IMG/VR virus record: IMGVR_UViG_3300030116_005122
Span: 1 to 28,580 of that record
Reading direction: 5' to 3' (one strand)
Length of the DNA: 28,580 nt
Source of the DNA: a virus
Shown here piece by piece: positions 5,814-14,403 of this stretch. The notes under the pieces are model-generated. The model made no database searches. It was not told the origin of the DNA and saw only the letters and a list, made by a program, of their open reading frames with translations. The translations under genes and the position numbers were made by a program. Numbering within the stretch: the first letter of the stretch is position 1; every line of letters starts with the position of its first letter.

Positions 5814-8582
5814 TTAGAAATTGACAGTCAATCCTATGTTTGCATAACGTGGTGTTCCTAAGAATACCTCAGCGTTATGTGGTAGGTGAAGTTTATCACC
5901 GAAACCATTATAAGGTGAGTTGTCAACTGCGTCTTGTACATATAATGCATCAAGAGCGTTGAATACGTGACCTGTAATAGACATATCTAAACCACCAATC
6001 TTAGGTAGTTTGTATGAACCATGTAAGTCTAAACGATTATAGCCTGGTGCTTCCCAAACTTGTGCTCTATCTGCGTCTGCATCACTACCATCATACTCAC
6101 GTGCTGCAGGACTCCAATCAGCGTAGTTCTTTTCATACATCTTGAAAATACCTTGTAATCTAAGACCTTTGATTGGTGTAAGTGTTGCACCCAAGACATA
6201 AGAAGTCTGAGGTTGGTCACCTACGAACAATCCATCAAGTGCGTAGTTATATGGTGTCTGAGTAACTCCAATTACCTGACCTTCACTATTGTATTGGTCT
6301 TCTTGGTAGTTACCTTTTGCATCACCATCAAACTTCCAATTACCAAATGATACTGCTCCGTCTAAACGAATCATCTCATTGAGTTTCATAGAAGCTTCAA
6401 TCTCCATACCTTGATGTTTCTGATTGATACCTGATAGGAAGATAACATCAGTATCACCTGATGAACCTTGACCTGATTGTACTGCTTTAGTCAAGTTTCT
6501 ATCCATCCAATCAGTATTGTATACGTTTACTTTTACAGCAACGTTTTCTGTTTTGAAGTTTACACCAGCTTCAGTTGATAAGAATTTCTCATTATCAGGA
6601 TCGGAAGCGACTGTACCATCATAGTAGATTACGTTATCCATAATTGGTGGTTTCTGAACATATCCAGCGTTACCAAAGATAGATACATTGTCATCTACAT
6701 CATAAGTAGCACCACCCTTGACTTGGAAAGTCGAGATAGCGTCTGCTTTGATTACTTCGTTAGCTACTGTAAAATGGTCTTGGTAAGAATATTTGATACT
6801 TGATAATCCACCCATACCATAAACGTTTAGTTTATCGGCTGTGTAGTTACCTTGTAAAAATCCACCAATCCAATCAACCGTTGTTGAGTTGTGATAAGCT
6901 ATCTCATCACCTAAACGAACAACTTTACCATCAGGAGCGTTATCATCAGCGTAGTCTACGTAGTAATCACCACCAAGTAAATCACGAACTTCACGAGCGT
7001 GTTCAATACCTGCTGTTCTCCAATCAATACCAAATTGTAATTCAAGTTCATCACTAACAACGTGATTCAACTTAGAAATAACACCATAAGTGTTTTGACG
7101 ATTGATTGAGTTACGAAGAATACCCTTTGAACGATTCTCTGTTGGATGGAAGTTTGTATCTACTCTGTCTGAGTTGGTTGCGATAGCTGCATCCCAATCC
7201 CAACCCCACGGTGAGCTTCTGTACCACTTCTGTCCTTCAACAGCTGGTTTTCTGAACGAACTACCATAAGTTCCTGTACCACCACCTGAACCACCACTCC
7301 AATAAAATACAGAACTCAAACGAGTTTTATCTGTAAGAGTTAGGAAATGGTTGATGTTCATAAGTGGCTTGTGGAAGAAGTTCTCTCTTTCATTCAAGAA
7401 ATCAGAACTGTATCTATCACGTAGCCCTTTATCAAACAAACCACCGACACCATACATATACCAATATTGTTTACCCTTGTAGTCTGAACTAACTGAGCCC
7501 CAATTTTGGTTGAATGTACGACCTGCTTCGGTTTCGAACTTTGCACCCTCTGCGAAAGCACTGACATCATATCCATCGATATCACCTGCTAACTCTTGTG
7601 AGTAGGTAGCGATATTCTGTTTATATAGATTCTGTCCATGTCTTTGTGGTGCACCGACTATATATGCTTCAACTCTGTGTCCATCGTTTATTGCATATGT
7701 AGCTCCCATGTAGTATGCCCAAGCGTCTGTCCAAGTAGCGTCAATGATACCATCACCTGTCTTACGAACAAGTGTACCACTAAGTGCTAACTTATCATTC
7801 ATCATAAGACCTGTATTATAGTTCAAAGTAGTTTTCAAGAAACCACCTGCACCAAACTCTTGTTTATACTTACCACCTTTATCGAAAGCGGCAGGGTCGG
7901 TTATGATGTTCATAGTTCCACCAATAGATGGTGTAGCTAGGTTGACTGCTGATAAACCACGTTGCATCTGAATTGATGCAGCTGCGTCACCAACACCGTC
8001 CCAATTAGACCAATATACCCAACCATTTTCCATGTCGTTTTGAGGTACACCATTAATCATAACTGCTACGTTTCTTTGGTTGAATCCACGAACATTGATA
8101 CGGGCATCACCCGCACCACCACCTTGTTGTGTTGCATATACCGATGGAGTTGTATTGAGAACCATTGGAATATCTTGAGAACCAAGACGTACTTCCATAT
8201 CCTCTTTTGTTACCATCGAGTAAGCAACAGGTGTTTTTTCGTCAGCTCTTGAAGCTAGAACTTCAACGTCTGACAACTCTATCACACTCATTTCAAGTGC
8301 AAATGCCATATCAATTACAGCATCTGCTACTGTCACTTCTTGTGATAAAGGTTTGAATCCAATAACTGTCGCCGTAATTGTGTAGTTTCCTGCTTCCAAA
8401 TCAAGTGAAAATTCACCTGAATCATTTGAAGTAGTACCCATATCAGTACCTACCACAACAATATTAGCGTTAGCTAATGGGTCTCCTGCTTCTGATGTAA
8501 CTTTTCCTGTTACCGATTGTGCAAACAACATCATCGGTGTTAGTAGAGTCATCATCATAGCAATTAGATTACGATTTCTCAT
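5814..8582 (-). CDS. TonB-dependent outer-membrane receptor, full length
   Basis: A complete 922-residue TonB-dependent receptor, a cell-envelope gene that is very unusual in a phage. In order: a signal peptide (residues 1-21, with a Met-rich core AMMMTLLTPMMLFA), a CarboxypepD_reg-like beta-sandwich (about 23-105), a TonB-box-like LSDVEVLASRA (103-113), a plug domain (about 118-230, with INVRGF at 162-167, MINGVPQNDMENG at 175-187 and RGLSAVNLATPSIGGTMNI at 208-226), and a 22-strand-type barrel to the end, closing in LTVNF with the terminal Phe needed for outer-membrane assembly. AAGGAG lies 7 nt before the ATG. No SusD partner is adjacent, so glycan import of the Sus type is unlikely. The plug resembles Bacteroidota siderophore or ferric-citrate-type receptors; the ligand is unknown. 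Nothing suggests decay. Confidence 0.95.
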   Translation of the reverse strand: MRNRNLIAMMMTLLTPMMLFAQSVTGKVTSEAGDPLANANIVVVGTDMGTTSNDSGEFSLDLEAGNYTITATVIGFKPLSQEVTVADAVIDMAFALEMSVIELSDVEVLASRADEKTPVAYSMVTKEDMEVRLGSQDIPMVLNTTPSVYATQQGGGAGDARINVRGFNQRNVAVMINGVPQNDMENGWVYWSNWDGVGDAAASIQMQRGLSAVNLATPSIGGTMNIITDPAAFDKGGKYKQEFGAGGFLKTTLNYNTGLMMNDKLALSGTLVRKTGDGIIDATWTDAWAYYMGATYAINDGHRVEAYIVGAPQRHGQNLYKQNIATYSQELAGDIDGYDVSAFAEGAKFETEAGRTFNQNWGSVSSDYKGKQYWYMYGVGGLFDKGLRDRYSSDFLNERENFFHKPLMNINHFLTLTDKTRLSSVFYWSGGSGGGTGTYGSSFRKPAVEGQKWYRSSPWGWDWDAAIATNSDRVDTNFHPTENRSKGILRNSINRQNTYGVISKLNHVVSDELELQFGIDWRTAGIEHAREVRDLLGGDYYVDYADDNAPDGKVVRLGDEIAYHNSTTVDWIGGFLQGNYTADKLNVYGMGGLSSIKYSYQDHFTVANEVIKADAISTFQVKGGATYDVDDNVSIFGNAGYVQKPPIMDNVIYYDGTVASDPDNEKFLSTEAGVNFKTENVAVKVNVYNTDWMDRNLTKAVQSGQGSSGDTDVIFLSGINQKHQGMEIEASMKLNEMIRLDGAVSFGNWKFDGDAKGNYQEDQYNSEGQVIGVTQTPYNYALDGLFVGDQPQTSYVLGATLTPIKGLRLQGIFKMYEKNYADWSPAAREYDGSDADADRAQVWEAPGYNRLDLHGSYKLPKIGGLDMSITGHVFNALDALYVQDAVDNSPYNGFGDKLHLPHNAEVFLGTPRYANIGLTVNF

Positions 8583-8660
8583 ATCGAATCTCCTTGTTAT
8601 TATTTAACACGACACATTTTTCAACAGGTGTGTCTACTGCCTGTATGGTATGTGAAATTT
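8583..8660 (-). promoter_or_regulatory. synthetase-receptor spacer with a GACACA dyad
   Basis: This 78-nt gap holds an inverted repeat, GACACA (8611-8616) and TGTGTC (8629-8634), with a 12-nt centre. It sits about 30 nt before the receptor ATG. No T-run follows, so it is not a normal terminator, and no convincing -35/-10 or TAnnTTTG box is present. It could be a small RNA hairpin or an operator that sets receptor expression separately from the synthetase. The receptor is probably co-transcribed with the two genes before it. Confidence 0.35.
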
Positions 8661-9665
8661 TTAGCGACATACAGTCTCAATTAGTTTTTGACTTACTAAA
8701 TAAGGGTCACAATTAGCAGATGGTCTTCTGTCTTCTAAGTATCCACGTTTTTCTACACCAACTTGCCACGGAATACGAATAGAAGCTCCTCTATCAGATA
8801 TTCCATAACGAAACTCAGTTATACTACAAGTTTCATGCAAACCTGTAAGTCTCTTATTGTTATCTACACCATATACATCAATATGTTCTTGTGGATTTTT
8901 AGATAACTTCTCACAAGCTTCGATTATTTTATCATAACCATCATCTTCTCTCATCTCTTTCGTAGAGAAGTTTGTATGACAACCTGCTCCATTCCAATCA
9001 CCCTCTATTGGTTTTGGATTTAGAGATACTGTTACGTCATATTGCTCACAAATTCTTTCTAACAACCAACGAGCCACCCATAAGTCATCACTCATGTCTA
9101 CTGCTCTACCTGCTCCAATCTGATACTCCCATTGACCTAACATCACTTCTGCATTTGTACCACAAATACTAATACCTGCATCAATACAAGCATCTAAATG
9201 TTCTTTACTGATACTTTCTCCTGCATTTCTACCACAATAATAATCTCCTTGTGGTGGTGGTGTACCAATTTCAGGCCAACCTAAAGGTTTTCTTGTTTTG
9301 TTGTTGAATAGAGTATATTCTTGTTCAAAACCTACCCACTCTTCATCTCCATCTTCAAGAGTATCAATTAATTTTTTTCTTGTATTTGAAACGTGTGGTG
9401 ATGTATCTACGTTATAAACTTCACATAAGATAATTGTGCTATTTTCTTCTAATGGGTTTATGTAAGTCTTGATTGGTTTCAACACACAATCTGAATTATC
9501 TCCGTTTGCTTGTTGTGTTGAACTTCCATCGAATCCCCACAATGGGTCGAATCCCCATTCAGGTGCTTCGTGATTTCTATGATAAAACTCTTTTACAACC
9601 TTTGTTTTACTTCTGATTGTTGTTGGTGTACAACCGTCCAACCATAAGTATTCTAACTTTTGCAT
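8661..9665 (-). CDS. glnII: glutamine synthetase, GSII (beta-grasp, eukaryotic type)
   Basis: A 334-residue type II glutamine synthetase, which joins ammonia and glutamate to glutamine with ATP. The length matches GSII (about 330-370) rather than GSI (about 470). Signatures: GFDGSST (44-50), FEQEY with metal ligands E114 and E116, NAEV (E173), QWEYQ (E180), GCHTNFS (H230), GLHET (E278) and SDRGASIRIP (290-299) followed by YLEDRRP (E311). All expected metal and substrate residues are intact, so it should be active. It starts 10 nt after the reductase stop with AGGAG 7 nt before the ATG. GSII lacks the GSI adenylylation site, so the enzyme would escape that host control. I do not know GSII as a usual phage gene; a host origin is likely. 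Confidence 0.95.
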   Translation of the reverse strand: MQKLEYLWLDGCTPTTIRSKTKVVKEFYHRNHEAPEWGFDPLWGFDGSSTQQANGDNSDCVLKPIKTYINPLEENSTIILCEVYNVDTSPHVSNTRKKLIDTLEDGDEEWVGFEQEYTLFNNKTRKPLGWPEIGTPPPQGDYYCGRNAGESISKEHLDACIDAGISICGTNAEVMLGQWEYQIGAGRAVDMSDDLWVARWLLERICEQYDVTVSLNPKPIEGDWNGAGCHTNFSTKEMREDDGYDKIIEACEKLSKNPQEHIDVYGVDNNKRLTGLHETCSITEFRYGISDRGASIRIPWQVGVEKRGYLEDRRPSANCDPYLVSQKLIETVCR

Positions 9666-9675
9666 TTATGTACTC

Positions 9676-11688
9676 CTAATTTGCATAATCTTGGTCATCA
9701 TTATCACCATGAGTAGGAATGACTTCCACATCACAGAAATCACCATCACAGAATTTCTCTATGTTAGCTTCTTCTGCTTTTATAACTCCAAAGGATAATT
9801 TACCAAGTTTTTTTACTTGTTTCTTATACTCTTTTTCTTCAATCGATTCATAAGGCATTTGTGGATACGCTCCATAATCATGTCGTGGTAACAATGATAT
9901 ACCTTTTAGATGATACTGATAGTAATTCAAACATGGTTCTATCTGATTACCCTCTGTCTCAGGATCGAATGTTACAGTACAACTAACCTGATTGTCTGCC
10001 CAATGTCTTTGCATAAACGCTGCTATGCTAAATTGTTCCCATATGGAGAGTTCCCCCGCTGTCCTAATTCCCTCTCCAACATCTACAGGAACTTCTACAA
10101 CACAAGTTGTATCTTCTGAACCAAATGCAGGTTCTATCTTGTAACCTGCTTTCTTCATTGGTTCTATCAAATCTGAATGTTTAGATAGTCTAATTCTCCT
10201 AATATAGAATCTACTTTCGGGATAATGTAAGCCTGGAGTAGCACCAGCCAATAATGAGACTGTACCACTTGGTTTAACTGAAGTAGTCTTAATTGACTTT
10301 GGAACAGCAAACCAATCAGAATATTGTTTATCCCACTCTTGAATAACGTCATATCCGTTCTCCAACCAATCTCTCAATTCATTGAGACCTCTGTTTGTGA
10401 TAAATTGAGCAACACCACTAACTGAACAACCGATTCTTCTGTTTCTCAACATGACTCTGTTTGTATCAGCCCAATGTGTTCTACCAAGTGTAACTGTTTT
10501 AGCATACAAATAAGCATACTTTAGTGTACGAGCATAGTCTTCAAAATCATCGTGGTTGCTTGGAAATGTTTCTACAAGACAACACAACTCATATGATTCA
10601 AGTGTTTGTTCAAGACAAGGATTACCACCCATAGCTCTGTAATCTTTATCATCACCACCATTCTTCATCCTTGAGTAATGTCTCATGTTATCTAACCAAG
10701 CAAAACCTGGCTCACCATTGTCTACAATACGTTTTGCAGCTTCTGTATAATCCATACCAAGTTCAGCAAATATACTATTGTTAGATGTCCAACCATATTG
10801 GTCACGATGTGGATTCACTTCATAATTTTTCAAGTCTAAGTATTCTTCTGAATCAGGATCTCCAAATACAATCTCAGCAGTTCTTCTTACATTACCTGCT
10901 ACAACACATTTACCGATTAGATTCATTATATCTACGATCGTAGTTACTGTGATTGGTTCCCCACTATTTTTTTCTAAAACTTTTCTGATATCTCCATGAA
11001 CTTCTTCCAATGGTTCGGGACCTGAACTAACACCACCAAAACCCTTGATTGGTTCACCAGCTGGCCTTACCTCTGAGTAATCAAATTTCACTTCGGCTTG
11101 TCCATGAAAATAACTTTCTAATAATAATCTAAGAGATTCTACCCAACCCTCACGAGTATCAGGTATAATAAACATTGTTTCCCTTGTTTTATCAACACCC
11201 TTGACAACTATCTCACCAGCACCCTTAGTATCAAAACCGACACCAACACCTAACATAGATGCATCCATGAGGAAACAGAATGGTTTTGAGTAGTCTTCTT
11301 TGATTGTTGATGTTGATACGAATGCACAATTATTTAGAGCTGCGTATAATCCTTTTTCTTCTGTCACAGGTGTTCCCATAGCCCACAAACCACGGCCAGG
11401 AGGTAAGAACTTCATGTTGAAAATTCTATCATACATTTCTTGTGCTGACTTCTGAGCTTGCCAAGCGTTCCAACCTAACTGATGAGATTCAATCCAATTC
11501 TTTTGCATCGTGTAGGTTCCCTCAACAACACGTTGAACAGTCTCCCACCATCTCTCATTTTTACCATTCTCTTTAATACGAGAATATGTTCGCATATAAA
11601 CTAACTCACCTAATCCATTGAAACCAAAGGGTGCTTTCTTTCGCTTGTACTTGTCTATAAACTTTTCCGATAACTGAAATTTATCCAC
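9676..11688 (-). CDS. nrdJ: adenosylcobalamin-dependent ribonucleoside-triphosphate reductase (class II)
   Basis: A 670-residue monomeric class II reductase closely patterned on Lactobacillus leichmannii RTPR (739 residues). It makes dNTPs from NTPs with a cobalamin-generated thiyl radical and needs neither oxygen nor an iron subunit. Landmarks: redox Cys C121 (LNNC), the radical site NPCLE (C358, E360), the partner Cys C369 in ELCCLVETFP (11 residues on, as in RTPR), KTTSVKPSGTVSLLAGA (467-483), and the C-terminal shuttle pair CDGDFC (C647, C652). All essential Cys are present. The start is GTG at 11688 with AGGAG 6 nt upstream. It opens the module that continues with glutamine synthetase and the TonB receptor. 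No NrdB-like subunit is needed or seen. Confidence 0.95.
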   Translation of the reverse strand: MDKFQLSEKFIDKYKRKKAPFGFNGLGELVYMRTYSRIKENGKNERWWETVQRVVEGTYTMQKNWIESHQLGWNAWQAQKSAQEMYDRIFNMKFLPPGRGLWAMGTPVTEEKGLYAALNNCAFVSTSTIKEDYSKPFCFLMDASMLGVGVGFDTKGAGEIVVKGVDKTRETMFIIPDTREGWVESLRLLLESYFHGQAEVKFDYSEVRPAGEPIKGFGGVSSGPEPLEEVHGDIRKVLEKNSGEPITVTTIVDIMNLIGKCVVAGNVRRTAEIVFGDPDSEEYLDLKNYEVNPHRDQYGWTSNNSIFAELGMDYTEAAKRIVDNGEPGFAWLDNMRHYSRMKNGGDDKDYRAMGGNPCLEQTLESYELCCLVETFPSNHDDFEDYARTLKYAYLYAKTVTLGRTHWADTNRVMLRNRRIGCSVSGVAQFITNRGLNELRDWLENGYDVIQEWDKQYSDWFAVPKSIKTTSVKPSGTVSLLAGATPGLHYPESRFYIRRIRLSKHSDLIEPMKKAGYKIEPAFGSEDTTCVVEVPVDVGEGIRTAGELSIWEQFSIAAFMQRHWADNQVSCTVTFDPETEGNQIEPCLNYYQYHLKGISLLPRHDYGAYPQMPYESIEEKEYKKQVKKLGKLSFGVIKAEEANIEKFCDGDFCDVEVIPTHGDNDDQDYAN

Positions 11689-11806
11689 TAATAACTCCTG
11701 TATTTATTTGTTTTCCGTATACATTAGATAAGTATTATATATACTTCTCTTATGAGTTGAATATATATTTTTTTTTACTATTTATATGAAATTTTTCTGA
11801 TGAGTT
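11689..11806 (-). promoter_or_regulatory. helicase-reductase spacer with candidate promoter
   Basis: This 118-nt AT-rich gap holds an exact TATAAT (11739-11734) with a weak -35 (TTCAAC, 11761-11756, 16-nt spacer). The -10 lies inside a perfect dyad AAGTAT-N5-ATACTT (11746-11730), so a regulator could bind over it. A T4 late-type TATAAATA sits at 11786-11779, but that octamer also occurs inside genes here, so it is weak evidence. Any of these would serve the reductase-synthetase-receptor unit. Confidence 0.4.
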
Positions 11807-13180
11807 TTATTCAAACCCATCTGTGCTTGTATCATTCATATCATTGTACTTACTTGCCAACAATCTCCGTTGAAATTCACTACTATTATCCATCTTCTTT
11901 TGCTGTTCTTTACCTGAATAACTCAAGCTTTCATGCACTTCTATTTTACCAATATTTGTATTCATTGTCATGGGATAGTTTATACCATCCTGCCCAAATC
12001 TATTTTTGATAACGTGTGCTCTTGCGGTGTGACTAATTTTGTCTTCAGGCTTTCTACTGATTGACATGACAAAATCAGCTGTCATTACTTTAGAATAAGC
12101 TTCTGCGACTTTTGATGCGTCAATATATTCTTCTTCTAAAGCTGAACGATTAGCTTGTGATGCAGTCCATATTGGAACTTTCCATTCACCTGCTAACCCC
12201 CTCAAATTTTCATAGATACTACCTAACTGATGTCTCATCTCCCTCGCACCACTATTATCTCTCAAGATATCTGCATAATCTACAACTATCAAATCAGGAT
12301 TGATACCTTTGATTTCTAATTGTTTCATATGTGCATCAAGCGTATTTACTGTAGCTGAACGTGTTGGATAGTATTTTATCAGAAGTTGACCCTCAAGTGT
12401 ATCTATAATCTTTTTTACTTCATCTTTCTGATACTTGATATTTTGTGTTGTGACACCACTAAATATCGCATCATATCTCAAACCAACATAAGTTTCATTC
12501 AACTCTAAAGTATAATGAACTGCTGTAAAACCTTTCTTTACAGCGCCCGCAGCGATACATTGTAATAACCAAGTCTTTCCTATACCTGCGGGCGCTACTA
12601 CGACTCCTAACTCACCCTCACCTAAACCACCGTCCATGATATCATTTATGACATCCCACGGCGTTTTGATTGTAACCCTTGTAGCTTTGGTGAGCCTCTC
12701 CTCTATACCAACATTATAATCGTGACCTATATCGACAGGTGTACCTGCTTTCATAGCATTATCGATAACAGTCTTTATATCATCATAATTTTGATTTTCT
12801 AATAAATTTACACTTTCCATAATAGCTGACTTTAGAACTTGATTCTTACAGAAGTCAAGAGATTTTTCTTTTACAAATTCTAAATCTGCAGCTTCTCTAT
12901 TTCTCCAAGCATCTTTCAAACCCTCAATAATACTAAGTTTTAGAACTTCATTGTCTACTGAATCAACGGATATTTTTAGTGCTTCTAATGTAGGTGTTGT
13001 TTTATATTTTATAAAGTAATTTTGTATTTCTTCGACTAACCACTTATTTGAATCACTTTCGAAATACTCAGGCTTGATTATCTCCATAATAGTTTGTAGA
13101 TAAACTGAATCATTCAGAAAACAAGATATTACTTTTGATTGGAAACTTGTTCCGAATGATTGTAAACTATTACTCTCCAT
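11807..13180 (-). CDS. 41: replicative DNA helicase, gp41/DnaB-like
   Basis: A hexameric RecA-fold helicase that unwinds DNA ahead of the polymerase. Numbering from a GTG at 13186 (459 residues): an N-terminal helical domain (about 1-150), Walker A APAGIGKT (198-205), LELN after strand 2 (the glutamate region), Walker B LIVVDYADIL (299-308), and WTASQANR plus a C-terminal Arg-finger region (DFVMSISRK) typical of DnaB/gp41. The GTG at 13186 is possible, but ATG at 13180 (457 residues) is preferred because AAGAG lies 5 nt before it. The start overlaps the end of the small basic gene. Primase (gp61) is not in the window. The helicase follows the exonuclease and UvsX in one dense operon. Confidence 0.9.
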   Translation of the reverse strand: MESNSLQSFGTSFQSKVISCFLNDSVYLQTIMEIIKPEYFESDSNKWLVEEIQNYFIKYKTTPTLEALKISVDSVDNEVLKLSIIEGLKDAWRNREAADLEFVKEKSLDFCKNQVLKSAIMESVNLLENQNYDDIKTVIDNAMKAGTPVDIGHDYNVGIEERLTKATRVTIKTPWDVINDIMDGGLGEGELGVVVAPAGIGKTWLLQCIAAGAVKKGFTAVHYTLELNETYVGLRYDAIFSGVTTQNIKYQKDEVKKIIDTLEGQLLIKYYPTRSATVNTLDAHMKQLEIKGINPDLIVVDYADILRDNSGAREMRHQLGSIYENLRGLAGEWKVPIWTASQANRSALEEEYIDASKVAEAYSKVMTADFVMSISRKPEDKISHTARAHVIKNRFGQDGINYPMTMNTNIGKIEVHESLSYSGKEQQKKMDNSSEFQRRLLASKYNDMNDTSTDGFE

Positions 13181-13349
13181 ATACACTCTTTGACTTTTGG
13201 CTTTTATAAATACTAATTTTTTTATCTCTATATTTTTTTCTTGCTTTTTCTAATATCTCATCTCTGTTACGTTGGTAATATTCCATTTGCCACTTTCGTT
13301 GTGCGTCTTTCTTTTCTTTTTGGGTGTGATATATTTTCTTTCTACCCAT
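13170..13349 (-). CDS. small basic protein (59 aa) between RNase H and helicase
   Basis: A complete 59-codon frame fills a gap that would otherwise be 155 nt. It starts with ATG at 13349 and ends with TAA at 13170-13172. It overlaps the stop of the RNase H gene by 8 nt (ATGGGTAG) and the helicase start by 11 nt, a packing typical of real genes here. The product begins MGRKKIYHTQKEKKDAQRKW and is very rich in Lys, Arg, Gln and Tyr, with a predicted helix carrying DEILEKARKKYRDKK. A highly basic helical protein could bind DNA or RNA, or load a replication factor (T4 gp59 does this but is much larger). I cannot name the family with certainty. Confidence 0.72.
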   Translation of the reverse strand: MGRKKIYHTQKEKKDAQRKWQMEYYQRNRDEILEKARKKYRDKKISIYKSQKSKSVYGE

Positions 13350-14403
13350 TTGTAACCTGTGCGTATTTATCTAAAGTAGTAAATGTTTGTGATAACCAAC
13401 TACTGATGTTTGGAAGATTTTGAAACAATCTATCTTCCATAAATTGACTTTCGAACTTGAACTTGATAAGTCGGTTGATTGGTTGTCGAACAATGTCGAG
13501 TAACTTTGTTTTAGTTGAACCACTTATATCAACATCCGAAAGTTGCATAAGTTTATAGTTCCTCTCTAACAACTCTTTATTCTGTAATACTTTCACAAAA
13601 AAAGCACCACCCTCATCTTTGTGTTGTAAAGCATATTTATAAACTTCATCCAATGTATAAGTATTATCTTCGTTAGCCAAAGTAGGCATGTTTTTTACTA
13701 AAGTTTTAGTGGCAACTCCCTTTACTCCGTTTATATTATCAGACTTGTCTCCTTCAAATACTTTAGCCATTATAAAGTTGTTTGCTGTCACGCAATATTC
13801 CTCTAACACACTCTGTTTATCATACAATTTTTTTCTTGTTGGTGACCAAACTTTAACATTGTCATTGACGAGTTGTAAGAAATCCTTATCAGTTGACATA
13901 ATAATTTTATCACCATCTCCTAAAGCGTTTCTTGTAAGATACGCTATAGCATCATCTGCTTCTATTCCATCTACTGATATTGAAGTAACAGGTAATAGTT
14001 CAAGGTAATCAACGATACGACGTAGTTGTACTCTCATACTACGTTTCTCATCCTCAAGGTTTTCTAAACCCTCTAATCTATTGACACGATACGATGTACG
14101 TCTTCGTTGCTTGTAATCAGAAAATATCTTTCTTCGTCTACTACTACCACCTTTACCATCGAATACTATGATTACTCTTGATGGATTGAACATATTGATG
14201 GCATATCCAAGACTCTGTAAGAATCCGACTATGCCACCAACATGAACTCCGTTTTCGTTCACAGTCGGCATTACGCTGAATACTCTAATAAAAGTATTCA
14301 AGCCGTCGACTATTAGAACTCGCTTGTTCGGTTCATCGTAATCAACCGAACCACCTTTTTTCTTTATCTCATTTAGGATTGAAAGATATCTTGCATTAGT
14401 CAT
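13342..14403 (-). CDS. rnh: 5'-3' exonuclease, T4 RNase H/FEN-1-like
   Basis: A 353-residue flap nuclease of the T4 RNase H type, which removes RNA primers and 5' flaps on the lagging strand. The acidic metal-site residues appear in order: VDGLNTF (D33), VFDGKGG (D82, followed by RRRKIF), VDGIEADDAIAYL (E148, D150, D151), STDKDFLQL (D172, D174) and GDKSDNINGVKG (D219, D222) with the helix-hairpin-helix after it. All are intact. The ATG at 14403 overlaps the UvsX stop by 8 nt, so expression is coupled to recombination. The N-terminal 25 residues before the first strand are an extension I cannot interpret. T4 RNase H is 305 residues, so this version has an insert or tail of about 50. Confidence 0.92.
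   Translation of the reverse strand: MTNARYLSILNEIKKKGGSVDYDEPNKRVLIVDGLNTFIRVFSVMPTVNENGVHVGGIVGFLQSLGYAINMFNPSRVIIVFDGKGGSSRRRKIFSDYKQRRRTSYRVNRLEGLENLEDEKRSMRVQLRRIVDYLELLPVTSISVDGIEADDAIAYLTRNALGDGDKIIMSTDKDFLQLVNDNVKVWSPTRKKLYDKQSVLEEYCVTANNFIMAKVFEGDKSDNINGVKGVATKTLVKNMPTLANEDNTYTLDEVYKYALQHKDEGGAFFVKVLQNKELLERNYKLMQLSDVDISGSTKTKLLDIVRQPINRLIKFKFESQFMEDRLFQNLPNISSWLSQTFTTLDKYAQVTNG

Noticed and set aside
5814-8582. Receptor gene as assembly contamination from a bacterial genome
   Set aside because: Strand, gene spacing, AT content and ribosome-site style match its neighbours, and it is bracketed closely by phage genes. It cannot be fully excluded without reads, so it is listed as a check rather than a conclusion.
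8611-8634. Inverted repeat in the synthetase-receptor gap as a terminator
   Set aside because: The 12-nt centre, 6-bp stem and lack of a T-run make termination unlikely; kept only as a possible operator or hairpin.
11779-11786. T4 late promoter-like TATAAATA upstream of the reductase
   Set aside because: The same octamer also occurs within coding sequence (near 124, 13645 and 15145) and directly at a start region (256-263). In DNA this AT-rich it is expected by chance, so it is mentioned only inside the gap annotation.
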